Below, piece after piece: positions 53,743 through 64,000 of a stretch of 64,000 nucleotides of DNA. How positions within the stretch are numbered: the first letter of the stretch is position 1; every line of letters begins with the position of its first letter. The notes beneath the pieces are model-generated. The model searched no databases. It was not told the origin of the DNA and worked only from the letters and a program-made list of their open reading frames with translations. The stretch is from NCBI RefSeq assembly GCF_024297065.1, contig NZ_CP101114.1, positions 496,001 through 560,000 on the forward strand. Direction: 5' to 3'. This DNA comes from Bartonella harrusi (lineage in GTDB: Bacteria > Pseudomonadota > Alphaproteobacteria > Rhizobiales > Rhizobiaceae). A program made the translations under genes and the position numbers.

Positions 53743-55844
53743 CGCCCATAAAGAAGGGCCGTTTTTATATCTATTTTTCCTGTAAACCTTGCTTTATAAA
53801 CCTCATAATTTTCCATGACACGCATCACGTAATGACGTGTTTCTGTATAAGGAATACGTTCGATCCAATCTACGACTTTATCAAGGGGTTGTCCTCGAGG
53901 ATCGCCATAACGTTCTATCCATTCGTCGACACGACGGGAACCTGCATTATAACCAATAAGAGTCAATATATAAGATCCGTTAAAGCGTTCCAATTGCTCG
54001 CTGAGAAAATAGGCGCCTAATTTAGCATTATAACTGGCATCGCTACTCAATTTTTGGGGAGACCATGTGATTGAATATTTTTTTGCAAGTGTTTTTGCTG
54101 TTGTCGGTAGTAATTGGAGAATGCCTCGTGCACCTGCTTTTGATATCGCTGTTGGATTAAATTCACTTTCTTGGCGCGCAATAGCATAAACAAGCGCTTG
54201 TCCTGCGGCAGAAACATTGGTCGAGGCTGGAATAGCACCTATTGGGTGCGAAAGTGCACCAACATTTTTTCCTTGAAAAGCAGCAGTTTTTCCAATTTTG
54301 AGACTGGTATAATAGTCTCCATTTTTTTCTGCCATCACAGCAAGGAGAGCTAATTCGCCAGGACTTTCTATTGTTTTACCAAGTTCTCTATAAAAAATTT
54401 TAGCTAAATGTGTATAATCAACTGCTTCGAGGCGTCGAATTGCTTTAATAGTAGTGCGTGTATTAAAGCGATGTCGCTCATTGGCTGTTGGTTTAGGAAA
54501 AGAAATTTCAAGCTTTTTTTTGTTAAGTCGTGCTGCCGCTAATTGACCATAATAAGTTGCAGAAAAATGAGCGGCAAGACGAAAATAATTTTGGGCATTT
54601 TTATGTTCACCAAGAGTCTCTGCTGTTCGTCCCATCCAATAATATCCACGAGATGTATAAAGAGGTGCAGAAGATAATTGAGGAATACGTGAAAAATGGT
54701 GCATTGCTAATTGAGGATTATGAAGAAACCGTAGCGCGTACCATCCTGCATGAAATTCAGCATCAATTGCCAACGAGGATGTCATACCAGGGTATGTGGC
54801 AACCAGTTGATAAGCAATTTTAGGTTTGTTTAAATCAAGCATTTCGCGAGAAAGGGCACGTTTCTCTTTCCATAATGCATGAGGATCCATAAGTTTTAAT
54901 ACACCGCTTGGTGTTTTCATCATGAGTGATGCAGCGACATTATATTGCCCCGTTCGCCGAAGATGGCGCATTCGAGCAAATTGTAACAGAGGATTTTTTT
55001 GCCATGATCGCTCCGCAGCACGTAATTTTTGTGCAGCTTTAGGGTCATTCTTTTCAACGGCAACAAAAGCATTAAAAAGGGATTGAGCACGGGCTAATTT
55101 TGCAACACGCTCAGCAGAATCGAAGCGATGTGCATAAAGCATAAATTGCATGCGTTTTAGGTGATCGATAGGTTTTAATGCAGCATTTGCGTTTTTAAGA
55201 ATAAACTCTTCTTCTTTTGCATTAAGCTTTTCTTTATGCCACCATGGTGCAATGACTTGTCGAGCACGGACGGTTTGTCCGGTTGCGATAAGTGCTTTAG
55301 CAAATAGAGCTATACCTTGTGCTGTAAGGGGGGGATGATGAGAAAATTTTTCGATGATGAGATGTGCGGAATTGGTTTCATTAATAAAAGCACGTTCAGC
55401 ATTACGTTGCATAATGTTTATGCCGGGCCATCCTTTTAGTTCTTTGATTGCATGAAATATTTCAGAACTTGGCACATTGGCTTGGTTTGATATACCGATT
55501 GCCCATGTCAAAATATGACGGTCGAGGCTCTCTTTTCCCATGGAGTTACGAAGGCTTATTGTTGTTGCAATATTGTTGTTTAAAAGTGCATCTAAACCAG
55601 TTTTAAGTTGCTTGAGAGTAAAATTATTACTTGATATGGGGGTATCATGGGGGGAGATATAAAACTGTTTTAGAGGTTTCTGAGTCTCTTTTTTTATGAC
55701 AAAGGGGGTAGGGCGTTCCAGAGGGATTGGTGCTTTCCCATGTAAAAGGTGTGTTTGTGCACATGCACTTGAAAATAAAATCGTTGTTTCCAGTATAAGT
55801 GCAGTAAGGGATTGTACAAAAAAGGGGGTAGAAAGTGTACGCAT
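53733..55844 (-). CDS. slt: Soluble lytic murein transglycosylase
   Basis: Cleaves peptidoglycan glycan strands in the periplasm. Signal peptide from ATG 55844 (MRTLSTPFFVQSL...SSACAQT). A long helical (TPR-like) N-terminal ring is followed by the SLT domain near the C-terminus: ARQESEFNPTAISKAGARGILQL (catalytic Glu; shown in part: ARQESEFNPTAIS), LQLLPTTAK, LIGYNAGSRRVDEWIE. About 703 residues; the frame starts at GTG 55880. Convergent with tonB and divergent from dapA. Confidence 0.9.
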   Translation of the reverse strand: MRTLSTPFFVQSLTALILETTILFSSACAQTHLLHGKAPIPLERPTPFVIKKETQKPLKQFYISPHDTPISSNNFTLKQLKTGLDALLNNNIATTISLRNSMGKESLDRHILTWAIGISNQANVPSSEIFHAIKELKGWPGINIMQRNAERAFINETNSAHLIIEKFSHHPPLTAQGIALFAKALIATGQTVRARQVIAPWWHKEKLNAKEEEFILKNANAALKPIDHLKRMQFMLYAHRFDSAERVAKLARAQSLFNAFVAVEKNDPKAAQKLRAAERSWQKNPLLQFARMRHLRRTGQYNVAASLMMKTPSGVLKLMDPHALWKEKRALSREMLDLNKPKIAYQLVATYPGMTSSLAIDAEFHAGWYALRFLHNPQLAMHHFSRIPQLSSAPLYTSRGYYWMGRTAETLGEHKNAQNYFRLAAHFSATYYGQLAAARLNKKKLEISFPKPTANERHRFNTRTTIKAIRRLEAVDYTHLAKIFYRELGKTIESPGELALLAVMAEKNGDYYTSLKIGKTAAFQGKNVGALSHPIGAIPASTNVSAAGQALVYAIARQESEFNPTAISKAGARGILQLLPTTAKTLAKKYSITWSPQKLSSDASYNAKLGAYFLSEQLERFNGSYILTLIGYNAGSRRVDEWIERYGDPRGQPLDKVVDWIERIPYTETRHYVMRVMENYEVYKARFTGKIDIKTALLYGRLK

Positions 55845-56087
55845 AGAGAAAAACTTTGAGACCTTGATTTTGGAAAACACTTAAAAGATTTTAGAACATA
55901 AACATGAAAAACGCGTTAATAGAGGTGAAGACTGTTAAAAAAGATTCAGAATTGAAGGAGATCCATATTAAATCTTATGAAAGCTGTTATGAAATTCATC
56001 TTGCTTCAATGAGAGAGCGATACTATGCTCTATCATGAGTAATTTTAAAGGCTAAAAAAATAAAGAGAACATTACAGGGAGTCTATC

Positions 56088-56972
56088 ATGCTCAAGGGAG
56101 CTGTAACCGCGCTTATCACACCATTTGATGGTGAAGGTGCTATTGATGAGAAGGCATTTTGTCATTTTATTGAGTGGCAGATAGCACAGGGTATTAATGG
56201 TGTAAGCCCTGTTGGGACAACAGGTGAATCACCTACTTTAAGTCATGAAGAACATAAGAGGGTTATAGAATTATGTGTTAAGCAGGTCGCCAAGCGTGTT
56301 CCTGTTGTTGCTGGAGCAGGGTCAAACAGCACAAGTGAAGCAGTAGAGCTTGCGCAGCATGCGCAAAAGGCTGGTGCAGATGCAGTTTTGGTTGTCACAC
56401 CTTATTATAATAGGCCTAATCAGTCTGGTTTATACACGCATTTTTCTTCTATTGCGAAAGCTATTTCTATTCCTATCATAATTTATAATATTCCTGGTCG
56501 TTCTGTTATTGATATAGCTGTAGAAACGATGAGAGACTTGTGTCAGGATTTTAAAAATATCATTGGTGTTAAGGATGCAACAAGCAAAATTGAACGTGTA
56601 AGTGAACAGCGTGAAAAGTGTGGTACGGATTTTGTGCAGCTTTCCGGTGATGATTGTACAGCGTTAGGTTTTAATGTCCATGGAGGTGTTGGGTGTATTT
56701 CTGTTTCATCCAATGTTGCTCCAAAACTGTGTGCAGAACTTCAAGCTGCGTGTTTGCGTGGTGATTATAAAACGGCTCTTAAATTAAATGATCTTTTGAT
56801 GCCTCTCAATCGTGCAGTATTTATTGAACCAAGTCCTGCGGGTATTAAATATGCTGCTGAAAGATTAGGGATTTGTGGTAGCTTTGTTCGCTCTCCGATT
56901 GTTCCGCTAAAAGACAGTACAAAGGAAATGATTAATGCGGCTTTGCAGCATGCAGGTCTGCTTAAAGAATAA
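56088..56972 (+). CDS. dapA: 4-hydroxy-tetrahydrodipicolinate synthase
   Basis: First step of the lysine/diaminopimelate branch: condenses pyruvate with aspartate semialdehyde. Signatures: [40 protein letters not shown] (Tyr of the triad) and [13 protein letters not shown] with the Schiff-base lysine. 294 residues, normal. smpB follows 15 bases later, an order common in Rhizobiales. Confidence 0.96.
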   Translation: MLKGAVTALITPFDGEGAIDEKAFCHFIEWQIAQGINGVSPVGTTGESPTLSHEEHKRVIELCVKQVAKRVPVVAGAGSNSTSEAVELAQHAQKAGADAVLVVTPYYNRPNQSGLYTHFSSIAKAISIPIIIYNIPGRSVIDIAVETMRDLCQDFKNIIGVKDATSKIERVSEQREKCGTDFVQLSGDDCTALGFNVHGGVGCISVSSNVAPKLCAELQAACLRGDYKTALKLNDLLMPLNRAVFIEPSPAGIKYAAERLGICGSFVRSPIVPLKDSTKEMINAALQHAGLLKE

Positions 56973-56987
56973 GATGATATTGTAGCC

Positions 56988-57464
56988 ATGAACAAAAAAA
57001 AGAACGCGCCAGTACGAAAAATAATTGCTGACAATCGTAAAGCCCGTTTTAATTATGAAATTCTTGATAATCTTGAAGCTGGTGTTGTACTTCAGGGAGC
57101 GGAAGTGAAGTCTTTGCGTTCCAATCAGGCAAATATTGCCGAAAGTTATGCCAGCTTTGAAAATGGGGAATTATGGCTCATCAATAGCTATATTCCTGAA
57201 TATACGCAAGCTAATCGTTTTAATCATGAGCCGCGTCGTTTGCGTAAATTATTAATTTCAAAACGTGAAATGGCACGATTTTTTAATGCGATTTCTCGTG
57301 AAGGAATGACTCTTATTCCCCTTAAACTTTATTTTAATGAAAGAGGGCGCGCCAAGTTGGAAATTGCTCTAGCACGTGGGAAAAAGCTTCGTGATAAGCG
57401 TGAAACAGAAAAGAAACGTGATTGGGGGCGTGAAAAAGCGAGACTTTTAAAGAGATATGGATGA
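56988..57464 (+). CDS. smpB: SsrA-binding protein SmpB
   Basis: Partner of tmRNA in ribosome rescue. Motifs: [52 protein letters not shown] and the basic C-terminal tail [18 protein letters not shown]. 158 residues. Likely transcribed with dapA. The tmRNA gene itself was not found in the window. Confidence 0.96.
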   Translation: MNKKKNAPVRKIIADNRKARFNYEILDNLEAGVVLQGAEVKSLRSNQANIAESYASFENGELWLINSYIPEYTQANRFNHEPRRLRKLLISKREMARFFNAISREGMTLIPLKLYFNERGRAKLEIALARGKKLRDKRETEKKRDWGREKARLLKRYG

Positions 57465-57505
57465 GAAAGTAAGTTTCTATCTCTAATTTATAACTCTATG
57501 CTATT

Positions 57506-58174
57506 TTAGCATTGATCAAGATATGTTTTTACTGCTTCAAAAATTTGATGAAACATAGCATCTGTTAAACGTCCCGTATTGGTGTTGTAGCGTGAACAGT
57601 GATAGCTTGAAAAAATGCGTAATCTGCCAATGTTGTTTATTTTTCCATGCCCAAAAGGATGGGCTAAAGTTTTTGCATTGAGAGCACGCAGTGTTGAATG
57701 ATGTGCTATAGTGCCGAGGGTAATAACAGCTTTAAGTTTGGGAAGGTTTGTAAGAAGAGGAGAAAAGAAATATCGGCAAGTGTTAATTTCTGCACCCGTG
57801 GGTTTATTTTCTGGTGGAACGCAACGAACTGAGTTAACAATTGCTGTATCAACCAATTCAAGAGTGTCATCTGCTCTCTCTTCAAAAATGCCTTGAGCAA
57901 AACCAAATTTTTTTAAAGTGGAATACAGTAAGTGCCCGGCATAATCGCCAGTAAACGGGCGTCCAGTTCGATTTGCTCCGCGTAATCCAGGAGCAAGACC
58001 AACAATGAGAAGGCGTGTTGTGTCTGCACCCTTATAAGGAAAGAATGGGCGTACTGGTGCGTTATGCCAGTTTGGTTCTTTCATACGCCACTCAGAGATA
58101 AACTTGTGTAAGCGTGGGCATAAGTTACAATTTTTCGGCGGTTCTGGGCAAAGAGATGTTAATTGGTTATTCAT
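57506..58174 (-). CDS. Uracil-DNA glycosylase, family 5 type
   Basis: Removes uracil and some other damaged bases. N-terminal cysteines CNLCPRLHKFI (iron-sulfur), VGLAPGLRGANRTGRPF (active-site loop), VNSVRCVPPENKPT and FSSYHCSRYNTNTGR with C-terminal motif. Start chosen at ATG 58174 (MNNQLTSLCPEPP); the open frame to 58315 adds a hydrophobic stretch not expected in this family. About 222 residues. Convergent with smpB. Confidence 0.88.
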   Translation of the reverse strand: MNNQLTSLCPEPPKNCNLCPRLHKFISEWRMKEPNWHNAPVRPFFPYKGADTTRLLIVGLAPGLRGANRTGRPFTGDYAGHLLYSTLKKFGFAQGIFEERADDTLELVDTAIVNSVRCVPPENKPTGAEINTCRYFFSPLLTNLPKLKAVITLGTIAHHSTLRALNAKTLAHPFGHGKINNIGRLRIFSSYHCSRYNTNTGRLTDAMFHQIFEAVKTYLDQC

Positions 58175-58773
58175 GAGGTGGTATTCATCATTTCTTATAA
58201 AAATTATATTGGGCTGTTTATAGGGTATATGACGGATTATATCTTGGTAAACAATTACGATGAATACAAATGAACTATTTAATAACAGTAATAATAAGCT
58301 TTCACATAAAGTCATTGCTTGTTTTTTTTCAAAGAACTACAGACATTTAATGATTTTTTCCATGAATAAAGAGAGGAATGGATGATGATGTTTAATGTGT
58401 AAAGTTTTTATTCGCAACGAAAGATATTACCATAAAGTGTGTGTAACTGTTGCTCTTGCAGAAGATTTTTAATAAATTCGAATGGTTGGTACAATTTAAA
58501 GGGTGAATTTTTTAAAGAGAGAGAGGAATTTGAACAGATAAAGAGAATTTTCTGTTGTGAAACCACCACTCTTGGGGCTTTTTGTTATGAGTGGTCCTGA
58601 TAACAGATGTGAGAGGGTTAGGGGGTTATGCACTTTGATAAAGCGTCCAAGTTTTTTAATAAGCTTTTGAGCAAAAAATAAATCTTGTGTTGTTTTTCTT
58701 GTGTTTTATTTTGATTATTGTATATACTCCATAATTGCGATGAAATTTTTTAATCTTTAAGAAAGAGATGTAA
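58175..58773. other. Intergenic region upstream of rpoZ
   Basis: About 600 bases between divergent genes. ACCACTC (58565-58571) pairs with GAGTGGT (58589-58595) around a 17-base loop; this may be a weak hairpin. Promoters for both genes are expected here, but none could be placed firmly. No gene found. Confidence 0.5.
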
Positions 58774-59172
58774 ATGGCCCGCGTAACGGTAGAAGATTGT
58801 ATTGATAAAGTCGATAATCGCTTTGAGTTGGTACTTTTAGCGGGACATCGAGCACGACAGATTTCACAAGGTGCACAGATTACGATTGATCGTGATAATG
58901 ATAAAAATCCAGTTGTTGCTTTGCGTGAAATAGCAGAAGAAACATTGTCACCTGCCGATTTGAAAGAAGATCTTATTCATTCATTGCAAAAGCATGTGGA
59001 AGTGGATGAGCCAGAAGCAGAAAATGAATTGATTACACATTTAGGTGAAGCTGAAGATGTCTTTAGATCCTCATCAGAAGAAGGGGGAATTTCATTTGAT
59101 CATATGTCAGAAGAAGAACTTTTAGCAGGGATTGAAGGTTTGGTTGTTCCGGAGAAGAGTGACGATTATTAA
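58774..59172 (+). CDS. rpoZ: RNA polymerase omega subunit
   Basis: Small subunit that assists RNA polymerase assembly and ppGpp response. N-terminus [30 protein letters not shown]... (given in part: [19 protein letters not shown]) with [16 protein letters not shown]. 132 residues, with an acidic C-terminal tail longer than in E. coli. It lies just upstream of rsh, the usual order. Confidence 0.96.
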   Translation: MARVTVEDCIDKVDNRFELVLLAGHRARQISQGAQITIDRDNDKNPVVALREIAEETLSPADLKEDLIHSLQKHVEVDEPEAENELITHLGEAEDVFRSSSEEGGISFDHMSEEELLAGIEGLVVPEKSDDY

Positions 59173-59308
59173 TTGCGGTGATTTATAGTTACGGAAGCGT
59201 ATATAGGTTATTATAGAGTGACAGTCGTTTTTTCTCTTGTGCTTTATTGACGGAATGCATTCATGTTCAATAAAGATTAGATTGTGAAGAGATAAAGGAT
59301 ATGCTCGT

Positions 59309-61534
59309 ATGATGCGTCAGTGTGAGCTTGTTGGGCGTGTTCAACGTTACAAGTCTGACGTGGATGAGGTTTTGTTAAAGAAAGCCTATGATTATGCAAT
59401 GCGAAAGCATGGTCATCAAAGGCGTGCTTCGGGTGATCTTTATTTTTCTCATCCTTTAGAAGTTGCCACTATTTTAACAGATATGCGGTTGGATGAGGCA
59501 ACAATTGCCGTTGCTCTTTTGCATGATACAATTGAAGATACGAGTGCGACACGAGCAGAAATTGATCAACTTTTTGGGTCTGAAATTGGCAAGTTGGTTG
59601 AAGGGCTTACAAAACTTAATAAGCTTGATCTTGTATCGAAGAAGGCTGTACAGGCAGAGAATCTCCGAAAGCTTCTCATTGCTATTTCTGATGATGTTCG
59701 TGTTCTTTTAGTCAAACTTGCTGATCGTCTTCATAACATGCGCACCCTTGGCGTTATGCGTGATGAGAAGCGTCGGCGAATTGCTGAAGAGACGATGGAT
59801 ATTTATGCGCCACTTGCAGGTCGTATGGGGATGCAAGATATGCGTGAGGAGTTAGAAGATCTTTCTTTTTTTTATTTAAATCCAGAAGGTTATCGTACGA
59901 TAACCAATCGACTTTCTGAATTATCAAAGCGCAATCGTGATTTGCTTTCTAGGATTGAAAACGAATTGGCAAAACTTTTTTTCGAGTATGGCATTAAAGC
60001 CGATGTTAAAAGCCGTCAGAAAAAATCTTATTCAGTTTTTCGCAAAATGGAAAGTAAAGCATTATCTTTTGAACAATTATCAGATATTTTTGGATTTCGA
60101 GTGATTGTTGAAACAGTAAATGATTGTTATCGTGCTCTTGGTGTTATCCATACGATGTGGCCAATGGTACCGGGCCGCTTTAAAGATTATATTTCTATCC
60201 CCAAGCAGAATGATTATCGTTCCATTCATACAACGATTGTAGGTCCTTCGAGGCAACGTGTAGAACTACAGATTAGAACTGCTGCTATGGATGAAATTGC
60301 TGAGTATGGCGTTGCAGCACATTCTATTTATAAAGAGCGAGGTTCTCATTATTCGACTTCGAGGTTATCAAATGAAACAAATGCGTATGCATGGTTGCGT
60401 CAAACGATTCAATCTTTGTCAGATGGGGATAATCCAGAAGAGTTTTTAGAGCATACAAAGCTTGAGCTTTTTCAAGATCAAGTTTTTTGTTTTACTCCGA
60501 AAGGTCAATTGATTGCTTTTCCAAAAGGCGCTACTCCAATTGATTTTGCTTATGCCGTTCATACAGACATTGGTAATTCTTGTGTGGGGGTCAAAATCAA
60601 TGGTCGTATTATGCCTTTAATGACCAAATTAAAAAATGGCGATGAGGTTGATATTATACGTTCACAAGCCCAAATTCCGCCAGCGGCGTGGGAGTTTCTT
60701 GTTGTAACCGGAAAAGCACGTTCAGCTATTCGTCGAGCGACCCGTGCAGCGGTACGTAAGCAATATTCAGGTTTGGGATACCGTATACTCGAGCGTTCGT
60801 TTGAACATATGGGAAAACAATTTTCAAAAGATATTCTGAAGCAAGTTTTGCCTCGTTTGGCACGCAAAGATGTGGAAGATGTATTGGCTGCGGTTGGGCG
60901 TGGTGAATTACTTTCTGCTGATGTGGTTAAAGCGGTTTATCCTGATTATCAAGATCACCGCGTTGTACAAAAGCCGTCTTTTAAGCCAGGAGAAGAAGGT
61001 TGGTTTAACATTGAAAATGCTCAAGGGATGATTTTCAAAGTTCCAGAAAATGAAAAGGATGCAACTGCGGAGAAACATCAGTCCAAAGCATTACCTATTC
61101 GAGGAACCCGTGGAGATATTCCTGTTCGTTTTTCTCCTGAAGGAGCAGTGCCAGGAGATCGGATTGTTGGCATTATGCAGCCAGGATCGGGGATTGTTAT
61201 TTATCCGATACAATCTTCAGCTTTGATGGCGTATGATGATCAACCGGAACGATGGATTGATGTCCGCTGGGATATTGATGCTCAAATGAGTGAACGTTTT
61301 CCTGCTCGTGTGAATATTTTAGCTGTTAATAGTCCAGGCTCTTTGGCTGAAATTACTCAAGTGATTTCAGCGCATGATGCTAATATCCAAAATTTATCAT
61401 TGATCCGCACAGCACCAGATTTCACAGAAATTTTGATTGATTTGGAAGTTTGGGATTTAAAACATTTGAATCGTATTTTTTCTCAGTTAAAAGAAGCAGG
61501 TTCAGTGAGTGCAGTACGGCGCGTTCATGGGTAA
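59309..61534 (+). CDS. rsh: Bifunctional (p)ppGpp synthetase/hydrolase Rsh
   Basis: Makes and degrades (p)ppGpp in the stringent response. N-terminal HD hydrolase: SHPLEVATILTDM, LLHDTIEDT and KLADRLHNMRTL. Synthetase domain: FRVIVETVNDCYRALG, RFKDYISIPKQNDYRSIHTT. TGS domain: FCFTPKGQLIAFPKGATPID. C-terminal ACT domain: VNILAVNSPGSLAEITQVI. 741 residues. Both catalytic domains look intact (HD and the ExDD/RxxS region), so it should be bifunctional. Confidence 0.96.
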   Translation: MMRQCELVGRVQRYKSDVDEVLLKKAYDYAMRKHGHQRRASGDLYFSHPLEVATILTDMRLDEATIAVALLHDTIEDTSATRAEIDQLFGSEIGKLVEGLTKLNKLDLVSKKAVQAENLRKLLIAISDDVRVLLVKLADRLHNMRTLGVMRDEKRRRIAEETMDIYAPLAGRMGMQDMREELEDLSFFYLNPEGYRTITNRLSELSKRNRDLLSRIENELAKLFFEYGIKADVKSRQKKSYSVFRKMESKALSFEQLSDIFGFRVIVETVNDCYRALGVIHTMWPMVPGRFKDYISIPKQNDYRSIHTTIVGPSRQRVELQIRTAAMDEIAEYGVAAHSIYKERGSHYSTSRLSNETNAYAWLRQTIQSLSDGDNPEEFLEHTKLELFQDQVFCFTPKGQLIAFPKGATPIDFAYAVHTDIGNSCVGVKINGRIMPLMTKLKNGDEVDIIRSQAQIPPAAWEFLVVTGKARSAIRRATRAAVRKQYSGLGYRILERSFEHMGKQFSKDILKQVLPRLARKDVEDVLAAVGRGELLSADVVKAVYPDYQDHRVVQKPSFKPGEEGWFNIENAQGMIFKVPENEKDATAEKHQSKALPIRGTRGDIPVRFSPEGAVPGDRIVGIMQPGSGIVIYPIQSSALMAYDDQPERWIDVRWDIDAQMSERFPARVNILAVNSPGSLAEITQVISAHDANIQNLSLIRTAPDFTEILIDLEVWDLKHLNRIFSQLKEAGSVSAVRRVHG

Positions 61535-61550
61535 GAAGAGAGGTTTTGCG

Positions 61551-62129
61551 ATGGATACACAAGATGTCATTGATATATTTAAACAAGCAGACGCTATTCT
61601 GGAAGGGCATTTCATTTTAACATCAGGCCGTCATAGTGCTACTTATATGCAAAAGGCGAAAGTTTTTATGCATGCTGATTTGACAGAGAAGTTATGTCGT
61701 GGTTTGGCTGAAAAAATCAAAAAATTGATTAAAGAAAAAATTGATTATGTAGTTGGTCCTGCAATTGGTGGCCTTATTCCTTCTTACGAAACGTCACGTC
61801 ACCTTGGTATACCTTCTCTTTGGGTAGAGCGCGTAAATGGTGTCTTTGAATTGCGTCGTTTTGAAATCAAGAAGGGTGCACGCGTTGTGATTGTTGAAGA
61901 TATTGTCACAACAGGTCTTTCCATTCGTGAGACAATTGAGGCTCTGGTGGCGGCAGGGGCAGATGTATTGGCGAGTGCATGTATCCTTGATCGTTCTGGT
62001 GGTAAGGTTGATGTCGGAGTTCCATTGATTGCACTTGCTGAATATGAGATAGCATCTTATGCGAGTGATGCACTTCCTGCTGAACTCGCTACGCTTCCAG
62101 CCATTAAGCCAGGAAGTAGAAATATTTAA
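61551..62129 (+). CDS. pyrE: Orotate phosphoribosyltransferase
   Basis: Pyrimidine synthesis: orotate plus PRPP to OMP. PRPP motif VVIVEDIVTTGLS, orotate-side FILTSGRHSATYMQ and VGPAIGGLIPSYE. Start ATG 61551 has AGAGG at good spacing; the longer frame from 61509 would overlap rsh. 192 residues. Confidence 0.95.
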   Translation: MDTQDVIDIFKQADAILEGHFILTSGRHSATYMQKAKVFMHADLTEKLCRGLAEKIKKLIKEKIDYVVGPAIGGLIPSYETSRHLGIPSLWVERVNGVFELRRFEIKKGARVVIVEDIVTTGLSIRETIEALVAAGADVLASACILDRSGGKVDVGVPLIALAEYEIASYASDALPAELATLPAIKPGSRNI

Positions 62130-62224
62130 TTGCTTTTCTCTTTTTTTTGTGCAAAGGCCTAGAGGAATTAATTTGAGTTATACGGGTTATTTTTTCTTGT
62201 CACAAGATATGTATTGAGAATTAT

Positions 62225-62824
62225 ATGCTTTTTCGTCCCAGAGAACCAGTAGATTTTATGAAGCGTATTCGACTTTGGTTGTGGCCGCGTCGTTCATTCT
62301 CGCGTTCATTTTGTTATATACGCAAACGTATTTTGCGTATATCAGCAACACCACATAAAGTTGCGTTAGGGTTTTCTATTGGCATTTTTTTAGCTTGTTC
62401 ACCTCTGTTTGGGATGCATATTATTTTGGCAATATTTTTTTCTTGGATTTTGCGCGGAAACTTTGCGGCAGCAATTATTGGAACGGTTTTTTCTAATCCA
62501 CTCACATTTTTATTAATAGTAATGGCCGATTATAAGGTGGGTTACTTCTGTTTATCGCTTTTTAGTGATGTAAATGAGATTTCCCTTTCTCAGATTCGCC
62601 TTTTGTTTAATGATTTAACACTTTCAAATGTCCCTTTGCTTTTTAAGGGCGCTTGGGATTCTATTATGAGACCAATGATTATAGGTGGCACCCTTTTAGG
62701 CATTATTTTTGGTGCTCTCTCTTACATAGGTGTTTACAGAGCAATTGCCCGCTTTCAACAAAGGCGATATCAAAAGCTTATAAAAAAGCACTTCTATCAA
62801 AGGAATTCGGGTAATATCTCATGA
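62225..62824 (+). CDS. DUF2062 membrane protein
   Basis: Membrane protein of unknown function. Conserved DUF2062 features: [25 protein letters not shown], then [24 protein letters not shown] (quoted in part: [18 protein letters not shown]). Two or three helices, arginine-rich N-terminus ([16 protein letters not shown]) and a basic C-terminus. 199 residues; ATG 62258 is an alternative start. It overlaps acpS by four bases. The family often lies near acpS/lepB in Rhizobiales; its role is not known. Confidence 0.9.
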   Translation: MLFRPREPVDFMKRIRLWLWPRRSFSRSFCYIRKRILRISATPHKVALGFSIGIFLACSPLFGMHIILAIFFSWILRGNFAAAIIGTVFSNPLTFLLIVMADYKVGYFCLSLFSDVNEISLSQIRLLFNDLTLSNVPLLFKGAWDSIMRPMIIGGTLLGIIFGALSYIGVYRAIARFQQRRYQKLIKKHFYQRNSGNIS

Positions 62825-63222
62825 TTATTGGACTTGGAAATGATCTCGTTGATATCAGACGCATTGAAAGAATGTTGATTCGTTATGGTGACCGTTTCAT
62901 TCAGCGTATTTTTACTGATATTGAGCAAAAAAAGTCTGAAAATCTTCAAAAGAGGTCTTTTTCTTATGCCAAAAGATTTGCCGCTAAAGAAGCATGTGCT
63001 AAGGCTTTAGGGACAGGAATTGCTCGTGGTGTGGGGTGGAAAGATATGGGAGTGGTCAATTTGCCCTCCGGTAAACCAATCATGAAACTTACCGATCGCG
63101 CACAAATGCAATTGCAAAAATTATTGCCTCCTCATTATGAAGCTGTCATTCACTTGAGCATGACAGATGATTTTCCTTGGGCGCAGGCATTTATTATTAT
63201 CGAAGCACTTCCGCGTGGATAG
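62821..63222 (+). CDS. acpS: Holo-acyl carrier protein synthase
   Basis: Transfers phosphopantetheine to ACP. N-terminal [15 protein letters not shown] (metal-binding Asp) and [16 protein letters not shown]. 133 residues, normal. Coupled to the DUF2062 gene (ATGA) and followed by lepB, a standard order with rnc/era beyond the window. Confidence 0.96.
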   Translation: MIIGLGNDLVDIRRIERMLIRYGDRFIQRIFTDIEQKKSENLQKRSFSYAKRFAAKEACAKALGTGIARGVGWKDMGVVNLPSGKPIMKLTDRAQMQLQKLLPPHYEAVIHLSMTDDFPWAQAFIIIEALPRG

Positions 63223-63304
63223 AGAGTGTTGGAGATTGTGCTTTTGTTATTTGAATATTATGATAGGAAATGAATTATATTCTGTGATGGGAAGGTAGTC
63301 TGTA

Positions 63305-64000
63305 ATGATACAGGAAGAGAAATTGTATAAAAAGAAAGAAAAAGGTGGAATTCTTGAGTTTATTTGGGTTTTGATACAAGCTCTATTTTTAGCAGCGCTT
63401 ATTCGTACAGTCTTTTTTCAACCTTTTAGTATTCCTTCTGGTTCAATGCGTCCTACTCTTCTTGTAGGAGATTATCTGTTTGTTTCTAAATATGCATATG
63501 GATATTCTCGTTTTTCCATCCCTTTTTCTCCTCCTCTTTTTTCGGGGCGAATTTGGGCATCTCAGCCTCAGCGTGGAGATGTCGTGGTTTTTCGTTTACC
63601 AAGTAATCCTAGTATTGATTATATAAAACGTGTTGTTGGGCTACCGGGTGATCGTATACAAGTTCGTCAAAGTGTTCTTTATATTAACGATCAGCCTATT
63701 TCGCGCCATTTTATAGGGAAGATTAGTAATTCTGATATAACGGAGGTAAATTCCCCTGTTGATGTTTATCGCGAGACTATGCCAAATGGTGTGAGCTACG
63801 ATACACTTGATTTAGCTTTCATCCCACAAGTTGATGATACGAAAGTCTTTGAAGTTCCACAGGGGCATTATTTCATGATGGGGGATAACCGCGATAATTC
63901 AGACGATAGTCGTTTGGATGTAGGTTATGTTCCAGAGGAAAATCTTATTGGGCGCGCAAGTATGATTTTTTTCTCTATCAGCAATGGCTCAAGTGCTTGG
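63305..64000 (+). CDS. lepB: Signal peptidase I, 5' part
   Basis: Inner-membrane protease that removes signal peptides. ATG 63305 begins MIQEEKLYKKKEKGG, followed by a membrane helix (IWVLIQALFLAALIRTVFF), the catalytic Ser block FSIPSGSMRPTLLVGD, and the catalytic Lys block YIKRVVGLPGD. The distal conserved GHYFMMGDNRDNSDDSR is also present. 232 codons are visible and the frame runs through the right edge, so the C-terminal end is cut off. Confidence 0.95.
   Translation, partial: MIQEEKLYKKKEKGGILEFIWVLIQALFLAALIRTVFFQPFSIPSGSMRPTLLVGDYLFVSKYAYGYSRFSIPFSPPLFSGRIWASQPQRGDVVVFRLPSNPSIDYIKRVVGLPGDRIQVRQSVLYINDQPISRHFIGKISNSDITEVNSPVDVYRETMPNGVSYDTLDLAFIPQVDDTKVFEVPQGHYFMMGDNRDNSDDSRLDVGYVPEENLIGRASMIFFSISNGSSAW

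Noticed and set aside
58565-58595. Terminator upstream of rpoZ
   Set aside because: Stem of seven pairs with a 17-base loop and no T-run after it; too weak.

Overview
The window is chromosomal DNA from an alphaproteobacterium of the order Rhizobiales, almost certainly Bartonella. This is inferred, not searched. The grounds are the AT-rich base composition, long gene-poor AT-rich spacers, a hemin-binding outer-membrane protein of the Hbp/Omp25 type, a heme-uptake locus (hutA, hemS, hutB, hutC, hmuV with divergent tonB), rhizobial gene order (ccm genes, degP, two-component pair, glnE), and decayed FHA-type toxin and phage genes.

Layout. 1-5.1 kb: the 3' part of glutamine-dependent NAD synthetase, a glutamyl-tRNA synthetase, an RhlE-type helicase, NAD kinase and tRNA-Arg(CCG). 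5.1-10.5 kb: two well-preserved genes in an AT-rich desert, histidine ammonia-lyase and an AAT-family amino-acid permease, perhaps a histidine uptake and breakdown pair. 10.6-16.3 kb: a decayed island. It holds the C-terminal end of an FHA/CdiA-like exoprotein with a companion lipoprotein, a P4-type integrase remnant, a GHKL-ATPase/PD-(D/E)XK-like nuclease gene and an XRE-type regulator remnant. All are broken by a few single-base indels or stop codons. 16.6-27.4 kb: cytochrome c maturation genes (ccmI damaged at its 5' end, ccmE, ccmF, ccmH), degP, a response regulator and sensor kinase, and glnE. 28.3-37.4 kb: an isolated Hbp-type gene, ogt, a PleC-type kinase, pepN and a family 4 uracil-DNA glycosylase. 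37.8-42.9 kb: the thiamine operon thiC-thiO-thiS-thiG-thiE-thiD on the minus strand. 44.7-46.1 kb: an orphan phage tail-collar protein and a split ORF. 46.3-53.6 kb: the heme-uptake locus. 53.7-64 kb: lytic transglycosylase, dapA, smpB, a second uracil-DNA glycosylase (family 5), rpoZ, rsh, pyrE, a DUF2062 membrane protein, acpS and the 5' part of lepB.

How the parts work together. Heme would cross the outer membrane through HutA powered by TonB, then pass to HutB and HutC/HmuV and on to HemS. The ccm genes attach heme to apocytochromes. The thi operon covers most of de novo thiamine phosphate synthesis. Rsh, rpoZ and the two-component genes are regulatory.

The best candidate for an unusual system is the ATPase-nuclease gene at 13.68-15.65 kb. 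It has an N-terminal GHKL ATPase domain and a C-terminal nuclease-like motif, and it lies inside the mobile-element remnant. It looks like an anti-phage or restriction-type gene that was inactivated recently. That function is an inference from domains and context.
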